Shown here piece after piece: positions 19,308-26,896 of a stretch of 64,000 bases of DNA. The translations under genes and the position numbers were made by a program. How positions within the stretch are numbered: the first letter of the stretch is position 1; each line of letters starts with the position of its first letter. The DNA is from an uncultured Clostridia bacterium (GTDB lineage Bacteria > Bacillota > Clostridia > Christensenellales > UBA1242), in the NCBI GenBank assembly GCA_934756675.1, contig CAKVLG010000003.1, positions 1-64,000 of the forward strand, read 5' to 3'. The notes below the pieces were generated by a model. It searched no databases. It saw only the letters and a program-made list of their open reading frames with translations, and was not told the origin of the DNA.

Positions 19308-21407
19308 ATGTATAATGAATTTATGACACAAGTGCGTAACGCATATGGTTACGAGGATAGCAAAAAAATAGAGGAAGCTTTAAACTTTGCTGCCAATGCG
19401 CACAAAGATGCAAAAAGAGCAAGTGGTGAACCTTATATTATTCACCCAATCGAAACAGCAAGAATACTTGTTGAACTCAATCTTGACGTTGCAAGTATCG
19501 AAGCTGCTCTTTTACATGATGTTGTTGAAGATACCGATGTAACTTTCAAAGAAATAAAAGACAAGTTTGGTCCAGAAGTCGAAGAACTTGTGCGTTGCGT
19601 TACAAAAATTAGCTCAATTAAATATTCAAAAGACGTTGCAGAAATGGAAAATCTCCGTAGGCTGTTTATTTCTATGAGCAAAGATGTCCGCGTTATTATG
19701 ATAAAGCTTGCTGACCGCATGCACAATATGCGTACACTTAACTATCTTCCACATAACAGGCAAATTAAGTTTGCTTCTGAAACAATGGATCTTTTTGTTC
19801 CGCTTGCCGAGCGTCTGGGGCTTAATAGTATGAAAGCTGAAATGGAAGACTTATGTTTTATGTACCTAAACCCAGTTGAATATAACAAGCTTAAAAACGA
19901 ACTTGATAGAAAATATCAAAAAACAACAACCAAAATGCAAGACATCGAAAATAAACTTAATAACATTTTGATTGAACAACACATCACTGGAGAAGTAAGC
20001 GGCAGGTTTAAGCATTTTTATAGTATTTATAAAAAGCTCCGCAGCCACGGTACAGAAAAAATTTACGATATTATTGCGTTCCGTATTCTTGTTCCAACAG
20101 AAGAAGATTGTTACACAATGCTTGGTGCTGTTCATAAATACTATAGACCCGTTCCAGGCAGAATTAAGGACTATATTGCCGCTCCAAAACTAAATGGCTA
20201 TAAATCGCTCCACACAACACTTATAACTGACGAAGGTACGCCTTTTGAAGTTCAAATACGTACATATGAAATGCATATCAATTGTGAATATGGTATTGCT
20301 TCGCACTGGCGCTATAAAAGTGGTAACGAAAAACGTGATGTATTAGAAGATAAATTCAATTGGCTTAGATCTGTTATTAACGAAGAGCGCGACATAAAAG
20401 ATAGTAGCAGTTTTGTAAAAGCTCTACGCATGGACTTTTCAACTGGTGAAATTTGGGTGTTTACGCCAAAATATAAACCAATTAGTTTGCCAGAACACGC
20501 CACACCAATCGATATGGCATATGCCATTCATACTGACCTTGGTAACAAATGTATTGGTGCAAAAGTTAACGATAAAACAGTTCCGCTTTCAACAGAACTA
20601 GAAACTGGTGATGTTGTAGAAATTTTAGTTTCTAGCGAAGAAAAAGGTCCAAGTCGTGATTGGCTATCTATTGCAGTTTCTAGCAATGCAAGGCACAGCA
20701 TTCGTGCTTTCTTCCGCAAAAACATGACACCAGAAAATATTTTTAAAGGTCAAAAACTTTTGTCAGATGAAATAGTAAAATCTGGTTTCGAACTAGACGA
20801 AGTTGCAGAAAAGTGCTTTAATGACTTGCAAAACAAATATAATTTCGAAAATATTGATGATATGTATGCTTGTGTTGGCTGTGGGGCTTTAACTGTTAAC
20901 CAAATATTACGTAAAAGTTTGTCTGAACTTGCAAACAAGAAAAATCCAGACAAAAAGAAAGATGATTACCTTGTCGATATTGATGGCATTAAGCTATCTG
21001 ATGTTAAGTTTGCAAAATGCTGCAGCCCAATCCCAGGGGACGATATTGTTGCAGTTCCAGCAAAAAATGGTTACACAGTTCACCGTGCGGACTGTCCAAA
21101 CATGAAACATGTTGACGATGATAAGAAAAAACAGGCAACATGGAACCCAAACACAACAAAAGACTTTTATGTAAGCTTAAAGCTTGGTGGTAAGGACGAA
21201 AACGGTTTAACAGCAAAACTTCTTACAATTTTGTATGACGATAAAAACATCGACCTAGAAGAAATAAAATCTAAAAGATTATCGGCATCTAAATATGAAA
21301 TCATCTTAACAATACGTATCCGCCGCCGCGAAGACTTGCAAAACTTAATCAAACAACTAAGCTTAGAGCCTTATATTGAATTTGTAACAAGAAATAATCT
21401 TAACTAA
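19308..21407 (+). CDS. relA: Bifunctional (p)ppGpp synthetase/hydrolase (RSH)
   Basis: Makes and degrades the alarmone (p)ppGpp. 699 residues. HD hydrolase domain with the HD pair at residues 70-71 ([11 protein letters not shown]), synthetase domain (about 230-350, [20 protein letters not shown]), TGS domain (about 395-455, [12 protein letters not shown]), the conserved-Cys region ([13 protein letters not shown]) and a C-terminal ACT domain (about 620-699). HD residues appear intact, so it should be bifunctional. It follows recJ by 10 bases with AGGTG as ribosome site. Confidence 0.95.
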   Translation: MYNEFMTQVRNAYGYEDSKKIEEALNFAANAHKDAKRASGEPYIIHPIETARILVELNLDVASIEAALLHDVVEDTDVTFKEIKDKFGPEVEELVRCVTKISSIKYSKDVAEMENLRRLFISMSKDVRVIMIKLADRMHNMRTLNYLPHNRQIKFASETMDLFVPLAERLGLNSMKAEMEDLCFMYLNPVEYNKLKNELDRKYQKTTTKMQDIENKLNNILIEQHITGEVSGRFKHFYSIYKKLRSHGTEKIYDIIAFRILVPTEEDCYTMLGAVHKYYRPVPGRIKDYIAAPKLNGYKSLHTTLITDEGTPFEVQIRTYEMHINCEYGIASHWRYKSGNEKRDVLEDKFNWLRSVINEERDIKDSSSFVKALRMDFSTGEIWVFTPKYKPISLPEHATPIDMAYAIHTDLGNKCIGAKVNDKTVPLSTELETGDVVEILVSSEEKGPSRDWLSIAVSSNARHSIRAFFRKNMTPENIFKGQKLLSDEIVKSGFELDEVAEKCFNDLQNKYNFENIDDMYACVGCGALTVNQILRKSLSELANKKNPDKKKDDYLVDIDGIKLSDVKFAKCCSPIPGDDIVAVPAKNGYTVHRADCPNMKHVDDDKKKQATWNPNTTKDFYVSLKLGGKDENGLTAKLLTILYDDKNIDLEEIKSKRLSASKYEIILTIRIRRREDLQNLIKQLSLEPYIEFVTRNNLN

Positions 21408-21420
21408 TTTTTCAAAATTG

Positions 21421-21449
21421 TTTACAATTTCAAAAATGTGTGATATTAT
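21421..21449 (+). promoter_or_regulatory. Promoter of rpsO
   Basis: TTTACA (21421-21426), 17-base spacer, TATTAT (21444-21449). It gives a leader of about 75 bases. Confidence 0.65.
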
Positions 21450-21455
21450 TATTGA

Positions 21456-21530
21456 CGTACCGAGTGCAAAGTGCCTGGAGTTTTCCGACCGGTGGCTTTG
21501 TCTTTGGCAAATATGAAAGGAGGAAAAACG
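21456..21530 (+). promoter_or_regulatory. rpsO leader, possibly S15-responsive
   Basis: GC-richer than its surroundings, with partly complementary GCAAAGTGCC (21467-21476) and GGCTTTGTC (21494-21502) segments around a CCGACCGG core. S15 autoregulates rpsO through leader structures in several bacteria; the match here is structural only and not to a specific class I can name. Confidence 0.35.
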
Positions 21531-21532
21531 TG

Positions 21533-21796
21533 ATGGAAAAAGCTAAAAAGCAAGAAATCATGAAGGCTTACGCTAGAAAAGAAGGCGACACTGGTTCTCC
21601 AGAAGTTCAAATCGCATTACTTACAGAGCGTATCAACCACTTAACAGAACACTTAAAAGTTAACAAGCAAGACAATCACTCTAGACGTGGACTTCTTCAA
21701 CTTGTTGGTAGAAGAAAAGGTTTGCTTCAATACTTAAAAGATACTGATCTTGAAAAGTATCGTGAACTTATTGTTAAGTTAAACATTAGAAAGTAA
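21533..21796 (+). CDS. rpsO: 30S ribosomal protein S15
   Basis: 87-residue S15 with the RNA-binding core [25 protein letters not shown] in two parts and [27 protein letters not shown] (21516-21523) is 9 bases before ATG 21533; a GTG at 21530 is an alternative start adding one residue. A frame extension to 21440 lies upstream of the transcript start and is rejected. Paired with pnp as in most bacteria. Confidence 0.95.
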   Translation: MEKAKKQEIMKAYARKEGDTGSPEVQIALLTERINHLTEHLKVNKQDNHSRRGLLQLVGRRKGLLQYLKDTDLEKYRELIVKLNIRK

Positions 21797-21805
21797 AATA
21801 TAAAA

Positions 21806-21842
21806 ATTGGGGCGTGTTTTTTTACTCGTTCCAATTTTTTTT
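21806..21842 (+). terminator. Hairpin with T run between rpsO and pnp
   Basis: ATTGGGGCG (21806-21814) pairs with CGTTCCAAT (21827-21835), two G-T pairs, then eight T. No separate promoter for pnp is obvious, so it is probably a partial terminator or processing site. Confidence 0.75.
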
Positions 21843-21856
21843 AAAAGGAGAATTAT

Positions 21857-23941
21857 ATGGACGCTAAAAAATATGAATTAAAACTTGGCAACAAAACAAT
21901 CAGCGTAGAACTTGGTAAATACGCTGAATTTGCAAACGGCTCTTGTATCGTTAGATGTGGCGAAACAATGGTTATGGTAAACGTTTGTATGAGCGACAAA
22001 CCAAGAGAGGGAATGGATTTCTTCCCACTTCAAGTTGACTTTGAAGAAAAAATGTATTCAGTAGGTAAAATTCCTGGTGGATTTAAAAAGAGAGAAGGTA
22101 GAGCAAGCGATAAAGCTATTTTAACATCAAGACTTATCGATAGACCTATCCGTCCACTTTTCCCAAAGGGATTTTATAACGATGTAACAGTTGTTGCAAC
22201 AGCACTTTCTGTTGACCCAGACTACGCACCAGAAGTTCTTGCAATGATTGGTTCTTCGGTTGCATTATCTATTTCAGATATTCCATTTGCTGGCCCAACT
22301 GGTTCAGTTGAAATTGGTTATATTGATGGTAAATACATTTTGAACCCAACAGTTGCAGAAAAAGACAAGAGTTTGATGCACATGACAGTTGCTGGTACAA
22401 AAGATGCTATCATGATGATCGAAGGTGGCGCAAATGAACTTACAGAAAAAGAAGTTCTTGGTGCTGTTATGTTCGCTCACGAAGAAATCAAAAAGATTGT
22501 AGCTTTTATCGAAAAAATCCAAAAAGAAGTTGGCAAACCTAAAAAAGAAATCGAACTTTATCATGTTGGCGAAGATGTTGAAAAAGATGTTCGTGAATAT
22601 GCAGATAAAGCTTTGAAAGAAGCATTAAAAGTTACAAAAGATAGAGTAGTAAGAACAGAAGCTGTCGATGCAGTCGAAGAAGATACAGAAGCTCATTTTG
22701 CTGAAAAATACGAAGGCAGAATGAACGAAATTGCCGACACTATCTATAAAATGAAAAAGGAAATCGTACGTGGTACAATTCTTTCTAAAGGTATTCGTCC
22801 AGACGGAAGAAAAACTACAGAAATTCGTCCTATTTGGTGTGAAGCTGGTATTCTTCCACGTGTTCACGGTTCTAGCTGCTTTACTCGTGGTCAAACACAA
22901 GTTATCAACGCTTTAACTCTTGGCACAATATCAGAAGCTCAAAAGCTTGAAGGCTTAGACGATGATGAAGAAAAGAGATATATTCATCAATACAACATGC
23001 CAGGCTATGCAACAGGCGAAGCAAAAGGTCTTAAATCTCCAGGTCGCCGCGAAATTGGTCACGGTGCACTTGCAGAAAGAGCTCTTGAACCTGTTATTCC
23101 AAGTGTTGACGAATTCCCATATGTTTTAAGACTTGTAAGTGAAGTTGTTTCAAGTAACGGTTCATCTTCAATGGCAAGTGTTTGCGCATCAACACTTTCA
23201 CTCATGGACGCAGGTGTTCCTATCAAAGCTCCAGTTGCCGGTGTTGCTATGGGCTTAATTAAAGACGAAGAAAGTGGCAAGGTAGTTGTATTAACAGATA
23301 TTCAAGGTATCGAAGATTTCCTTGGCGATATGGACTTTAAGGTTGCTGGTACAAAGAAAGGTATCACAGCAATTCAAATGGATATCAAGATTAAAGGTAT
23401 CGATGAAAAGATTTTAACAACTGCTCTCGAACAAGCAAAGAAGGGTAGACTTGAAATCATGGATAAGATGCTTGCTACAATTCCAGAACCAAGAAAAGAT
23501 TTGAGCAAATATGCTCCAAAGATTATTTCTTTTGATATCGACCCAGCAAAGATTGGTGAAGTTATCGGCTCTGGCGGAAAAACAATCAACAAAATTATCG
23601 AAGAAACTGATGTTAAAATCGACATTAGCGACGAAGGTAAAGTTATGATTGCAAGCTCTGAGATTGAAAAATGTAACAAAGCAAAAGACATTATTCTTTC
23701 AATCTGCTTTGAACCAGAAATTGGTGAAAGATATACAGGTACTGTAGTTCGTCTAATGCAATTTGGCGCATTTGTAGAAATTGCCGCTAATTGCGATGGT
23801 ATGATTCATATTTCAAAACTTTCTAACAAACGTGTTGAACGTGTTGAAGATGTTGTTAACATTGGCGACAAAGTTGAAGTAGAAGTAATCAAAAAAGACG
23901 AAAAGGGCAGAGTTGACCTTAAACTTATCAAAAAATTATAA
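21857..23941 (+). CDS. pnp: Polyribonucleotide nucleotidyltransferase (PNPase)
   Basis: Phosphorolytic 3'-5' exoribonuclease of RNA turnover, working with RNase Y. 694 residues: two RNase PH domains (first from residue 10; second from about 310, IRPDGRKTTEIRPIW), KH domain (IGEVIGSGGKTINKIIEE, about 555) and S1 domain (GERYTGTVVRLMQFGAFVEI, about 620 to end). AAAAGGAG precedes the ATG. Confidence 0.97.
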   Translation: MDAKKYELKLGNKTISVELGKYAEFANGSCIVRCGETMVMVNVCMSDKPREGMDFFPLQVDFEEKMYSVGKIPGGFKKREGRASDKAILTSRLIDRPIRPLFPKGFYNDVTVVATALSVDPDYAPEVLAMIGSSVALSISDIPFAGPTGSVEIGYIDGKYILNPTVAEKDKSLMHMTVAGTKDAIMMIEGGANELTEKEVLGAVMFAHEEIKKIVAFIEKIQKEVGKPKKEIELYHVGEDVEKDVREYADKALKEALKVTKDRVVRTEAVDAVEEDTEAHFAEKYEGRMNEIADTIYKMKKEIVRGTILSKGIRPDGRKTTEIRPIWCEAGILPRVHGSSCFTRGQTQVINALTLGTISEAQKLEGLDDDEEKRYIHQYNMPGYATGEAKGLKSPGRREIGHGALAERALEPVIPSVDEFPYVLRLVSEVVSSNGSSSMASVCASTLSLMDAGVPIKAPVAGVAMGLIKDEESGKVVVLTDIQGIEDFLGDMDFKVAGTKKGITAIQMDIKIKGIDEKILTTALEQAKKGRLEIMDKMLATIPEPRKDLSKYAPKIISFDIDPAKIGEVIGSGGKTINKIIEETDVKIDISDEGKVMIASSEIEKCNKAKDIILSICFEPEIGERYTGTVVRLMQFGAFVEIAANCDGMIHISKLSNKRVERVEDVVNIGDKVEVEVIKKDEKGRVDLKLIKKL

Positions 23942-23950
23942 TAACAATGG

Positions 23951-23977
23951 CGGCGGAACACTCCGCCGTTTTTTTAT
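23951..23977 (+). terminator. Terminator after pnp
   Basis: CGGCGGA (23951-23957), loop ACAC, TCCGCCG (23962-23968), then T run. Confidence 0.93.
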
Positions 23978-23980
23978 TAT

Positions 23981-24009
23981 TTGACATTTGATTAATTATC
24001 TTATATAAC
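23981..24009 (+). promoter_or_regulatory. Promoter of the AAA ATPase gene, leaderless geometry
   Basis: TTGACA (23981-23986), 17-base spacer, TATAAC (24004-24009). The ATG is 7 bases downstream at 24017 and there is no Shine-Dalgarno, so the transcript should begin at or next to the start codon. Confidence 0.8.
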
Positions 24010-24016
24010 AATAAAT

Positions 24017-24733
24017 ATGAATTATTTATCAGAAATAGAAATTTCCCCAAACGGTGAAAATTATTATCCATTTAATCTTAAAATTTACGCACAAAGACAA
24101 AATATAAAGTTCTCTAAGCCAATAACATTTATTGTTGGCGAAAATGGGTGTGGTAAAAGTACTTTACTCGAAGGTCTTGCTGCGAGTATTGGGTTTAATA
24201 CTTCTGGTGGCAATGCCAACCATTTGTATAATGAAAATCATAACGAAAATTTAGATAAAATTATGAAATTAACATGGAACTTAAAAACTAAAAAAGGTTT
24301 CTTTTTTCGTGCCGAAAGTTTTTTTAATTTTTCTAAATATATAGATAGATTGTCTGATGACGATAAAACAATCTACAATGCGTATGGTGGAAAAAGTTTA
24401 CAAGAACAATCTCATGGAGAGTCATTTTTATCTTTGTTTGCAAATAAATTTAGGGAAGGTATTTTTATTCTAGATGAACCAGAGGCGGCACTTTCACCTG
24501 AAAGACAGTTGACGTTAATATCCTTACTTTATGAGTTATCACAAAGCAATAAGTGTCAGTTTATAATTGCAACTCATTCTCCAATTTTAATCACAACACC
24601 CAATAGTGAAGTTTTAGAATTTAACAACAGTAAGATTGAAAAAACTAATTATAAAAATACTAAACAATATACGCTTTATAAATCTTTTTTGGAATCACCA
24701 GAACGATATATAAAATATCTAACTAATAAGTAA
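24017..24733 (+). CDS. AAA family ATPase (COG3910-like, ABC-type ATP-binding fold)
   Basis: 238-residue soluble ATPase of the SMC/ABC-like class. Walker A GENGCGKST (41-49), an ABC-signature-like QEQSHGESFLSLF, Walker B FILDEPEAAL, and an H-loop segment IIATHSPIL. It resembles the COG3910 predicted ATPases, which are widespread and of unknown role; some relatives occur in overcoming-lysogenization-type (OLD) contexts, but no partner nuclease is present here. It is monocistronic between pnp and ylxY, which are adjacent in Bacillus, so it is an insertion relative to that order. The gene is AT-richer than pnp. Confidence 0.75.
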   Translation: MNYLSEIEISPNGENYYPFNLKIYAQRQNIKFSKPITFIVGENGCGKSTLLEGLAASIGFNTSGGNANHLYNENHNENLDKIMKLTWNLKTKKGFFFRAESFFNFSKYIDRLSDDDKTIYNAYGGKSLQEQSHGESFLSLFANKFREGIFILDEPEAALSPERQLTLISLLYELSQSNKCQFIIATHSPILITTPNSEVLEFNNSKIEKTNYKNTKQYTLYKSFLESPERYIKYLTNK

Positions 24734-24765
24734 CAAAAAACTAACATAATAATATTAAATTCGCA

Positions 24766-24771
24766 TATAAT
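24766..24771 (+). promoter_or_regulatory. -10 element of ylxY, leaderless geometry
   Basis: TATAAT ends 5 bases before the ATG at 24777, with no Shine-Dalgarno. The -35 is weak (TAACAT, 24742-24747, spacer 18). Confidence 0.6.
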
Positions 24772-24776
24772 CTAGT

Positions 24777-25499
24777 ATGACTAAAACTCAGAGAATTGTT
24801 GTTACGATTGTTACAAATATTGTTTTATTATTCGCGGCATTCATTGTAATTGTTAGCACAATTGTTGACCCTGTCTGCGTTCAAGCGTCGACAGTTGTAA
24901 ATGGTGTTATTTATGCTGGCGACACAGATAGCAAAAATATCTCACTTATGATTAATGTTTATTGGGGAACAGAATACCTAGATGGTATTTTGGACGCTTT
25001 AGATAAGGCAAAAGTAAAGACAACATTTTTTGTAGGTGGGTCGTGGGTTAAAGACAACCCAGAAAAACTAAAGGAAATAATCGCTCGTGGGCACGAGATT
25101 GGCAGCCATGGATACAGCCACAAGGACCACGACAAACTATCGTATGACCAAAACAGGGAAGAAATTTTAAAAACGCATAATCTAGTTAAAGATATAACGG
25201 GCTTAGAAATGAAGTTGTTTGCTCCTCCATCTGGCGCATATAACAAAACGACAGTGGAAGTTGCAAGCGGTCTTGGGTACAAAACCATCATGTGGACGCG
25301 TGACACAATTGACTGGCGTGATAAAGATGCAAACATTATCTATTCGCGTGCAATAAAGGACGCTAAAGGCGGCGATTTAGTGCTTATGCACCCAACAGAA
25401 AATACTTTAAAAGCTTTGCCAAAAGTGTTAGAATATCTTTCTAAACAAAACCTAAAAGTTACCCCTGTGTCAGAAGTCATCGGCTCGCTTGCAGCTTAA
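24777..25499 (+). CDS. YlxY-like polysaccharide deacetylase family protein
   Basis: 240-residue CE4-fold protein with an N-terminal TM anchor or signal (about 8-30), so it acts outside the membrane. The zinc His pair is present (SHGYSH, H111 and H115), as are the APPSG region, DTIDW and the C-terminal LMHP. The first motif, normally TFDD with the catalytic base, is NVYWG here (60-64), as in YlxY-type relatives, so normal deacetylase activity is doubtful. In Bacillus ylxY follows pnpA and precedes mlpA (M16) just as here, supporting orthology. YlxY-group proteins are linked to sporulation. Confidence 0.78.
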   Translation: MTKTQRIVVTIVTNIVLLFAAFIVIVSTIVDPVCVQASTVVNGVIYAGDTDSKNISLMINVYWGTEYLDGILDALDKAKVKTTFFVGGSWVKDNPEKLKEIIARGHEIGSHGYSHKDHDKLSYDQNREEILKTHNLVKDITGLEMKLFAPPSGAYNKTTVEVASGLGYKTIMWTRDTIDWRDKDANIIYSRAIKDAKGGDLVLMHPTENTLKALPKVLEYLSKQNLKVTPVSEVIGSLAA

Positions 25500-25540
25500 T
25501 AAATTGTAAAAAAGTTAATAAATATACAAAAATATATACA

Positions 25541-25568
25541 AATCCGTTTGTCAGACGGATTTTTTTTG
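25541..25568 (+). terminator. Terminator after ylxY
   Basis: AATCCGTTT (25541-25549) pairs with AGACGGATT (25553-25561), one G-T pair, followed by seven or more T. Confidence 0.9.
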
Positions 25569-25577
25569 TGTTATAAT
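25548..25577 (+). promoter_or_regulatory. Promoter of the M16-ftsK-rimO-pgsA group, nested in the terminator
   Basis: TTGTCA (25548-25553), 18-base spacer, TATAAT (25572-25577). The -35 lies inside the loop and stem of the ylxY terminator hairpin. Confidence 0.6.
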
Positions 25578-25616
25578 AAATTTATATTAAAAGCGTGAAA
25601 AAAAAGGAGATAAATC

Positions 25617-26882
25617 ATGGCACTAAAGACCTTTCCGAACGGTTTGCGTTTAGCTGTTTCACCAAAGGAACAAGAAAAACTTACAGCTGTTGTTGTTCAC
25701 ATCACAAGCGGCAGCCAATGCGAAAAAAATAAAGATATGGGTATCACAGAATACTTGTCACGTATGCTCACTCAGGGCACTGAATCTTACCCAAATAACG
25801 AAGCACTACAAACTTATATAAAAGAAAACGGCTTTTTGTTTGAATCTACAACCGAAACCGAAAATATTAATCTTTCTATTGCTTGCACAACAGAAAAAGT
25901 TAAAGCAGCAATAGATTTTCTTTGCGAAATTGTTTTTGCTTCTAAATTCGAATATGTATATGGTGAACAAGTTAAAAAAGAGCAACTAGAAGACATTCAA
26001 AAAGAAATGTTAACAGCTCCATATCAATTGAACAGAATGACAAATCAAGCTCTTTATTACAGAACTGGTCTTTCTAACCCAAAACTTGGAACAACAACAA
26101 GTGTTTCTAGATTTAAGGCATACACAGCAAGGGAACATTTGAAAAACATTTTAACACCTAAAAACACAATAATCGCTGTTAGTGGTGATGTTGACCCTGA
26201 CGAAATTTATGACTATGTAATGAAATCTTTTTACACAAAATTCCTTGAATCAAGTGAATATAAAAAGCTTAAATACGTAGCAGAAGTAACAGACTTTACC
26301 GGTGGAATTAGAACAAAGAACAAACGCTTAAACCAAAGCCGTTTGCTTTTGTCGTTCCCATCAATTTCTTATAAACATTCACGCAAACATGCTTTGAACA
26401 TAAGCAAAACAATCTTTGAAGAAAGATTAAAAAGATTTTTAAACGAAACAGAATATTATTACCATACAGAAGAAATAATTATTAACAAATACGCAAACAA
26501 CGGTAACTTCGAAATCTATTGTAACGTAGATTATGAGCACACAGAACATTACGTAAGACGTATAATTGATTTTATACGTGAGTTTGTTTATGGCGGCGGA
26601 ATTACCGAACACGAGTTTGATCTCGAAAAGAACATTTACACATCAAAGTTTATCCTAGATATGGATAACATGATTAATAATGCAAAACGCGTTGCTAGGG
26701 AAGTTGCTATCAACAAACAACCAATCACTTTAGCGAGTGAACTCTTAAACATCGAAATGACAGATGTTAGTGACGCTAACAAAATCTTTAAGCAAATCTT
26801 AAATCCAAAAGCTTTATTCATTTCATACTATGGCAACCCAATTGAGCTAGATGAAACAATCTTCAGAGGAACTGAAAGATAG
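25617..26882 (+). CDS. M16 family peptidase homologue lacking the zinc site
   Basis: 421-residue protein with the two-lobed M16 layout (GSQCEKNKDMGITEYLSRML at the active-site helix; DPDEIYDYV in the linker). The HxxEH zinc motif reads E45-Y-L-S48-R49, so both zinc His and the catalytic Glu are replaced. It should be catalytically dead alone and may act as the regulatory half of a pair or as a binding protein. Position after ylxY and before ftsK matches Bacillus mlpA/ymxG. AAAGGAG precedes the ATG. Likely first gene of an operon running to recA. Confidence 0.82.
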   Translation: MALKTFPNGLRLAVSPKEQEKLTAVVVHITSGSQCEKNKDMGITEYLSRMLTQGTESYPNNEALQTYIKENGFLFESTTETENINLSIACTTEKVKAAIDFLCEIVFASKFEYVYGEQVKKEQLEDIQKEMLTAPYQLNRMTNQALYYRTGLSNPKLGTTTSVSRFKAYTAREHLKNILTPKNTIIAVSGDVDPDEIYDYVMKSFYTKFLESSEYKKLKYVAEVTDFTGGIRTKNKRLNQSRLLLSFPSISYKHSRKHALNISKTIFEERLKRFLNETEYYYHTEEIIINKYANNGNFEIYCNVDYEHTEHYVRRIIDFIREFVYGGGITEHEFDLEKNIYTSKFILDMDNMINNAKRVAREVAINKQPITLASELLNIEMTDVSDANKIFKQILNPKALFISYYGNPIELDETIFRGTER

Positions 26883-26896
26883 AGAAGGTATTAAGC

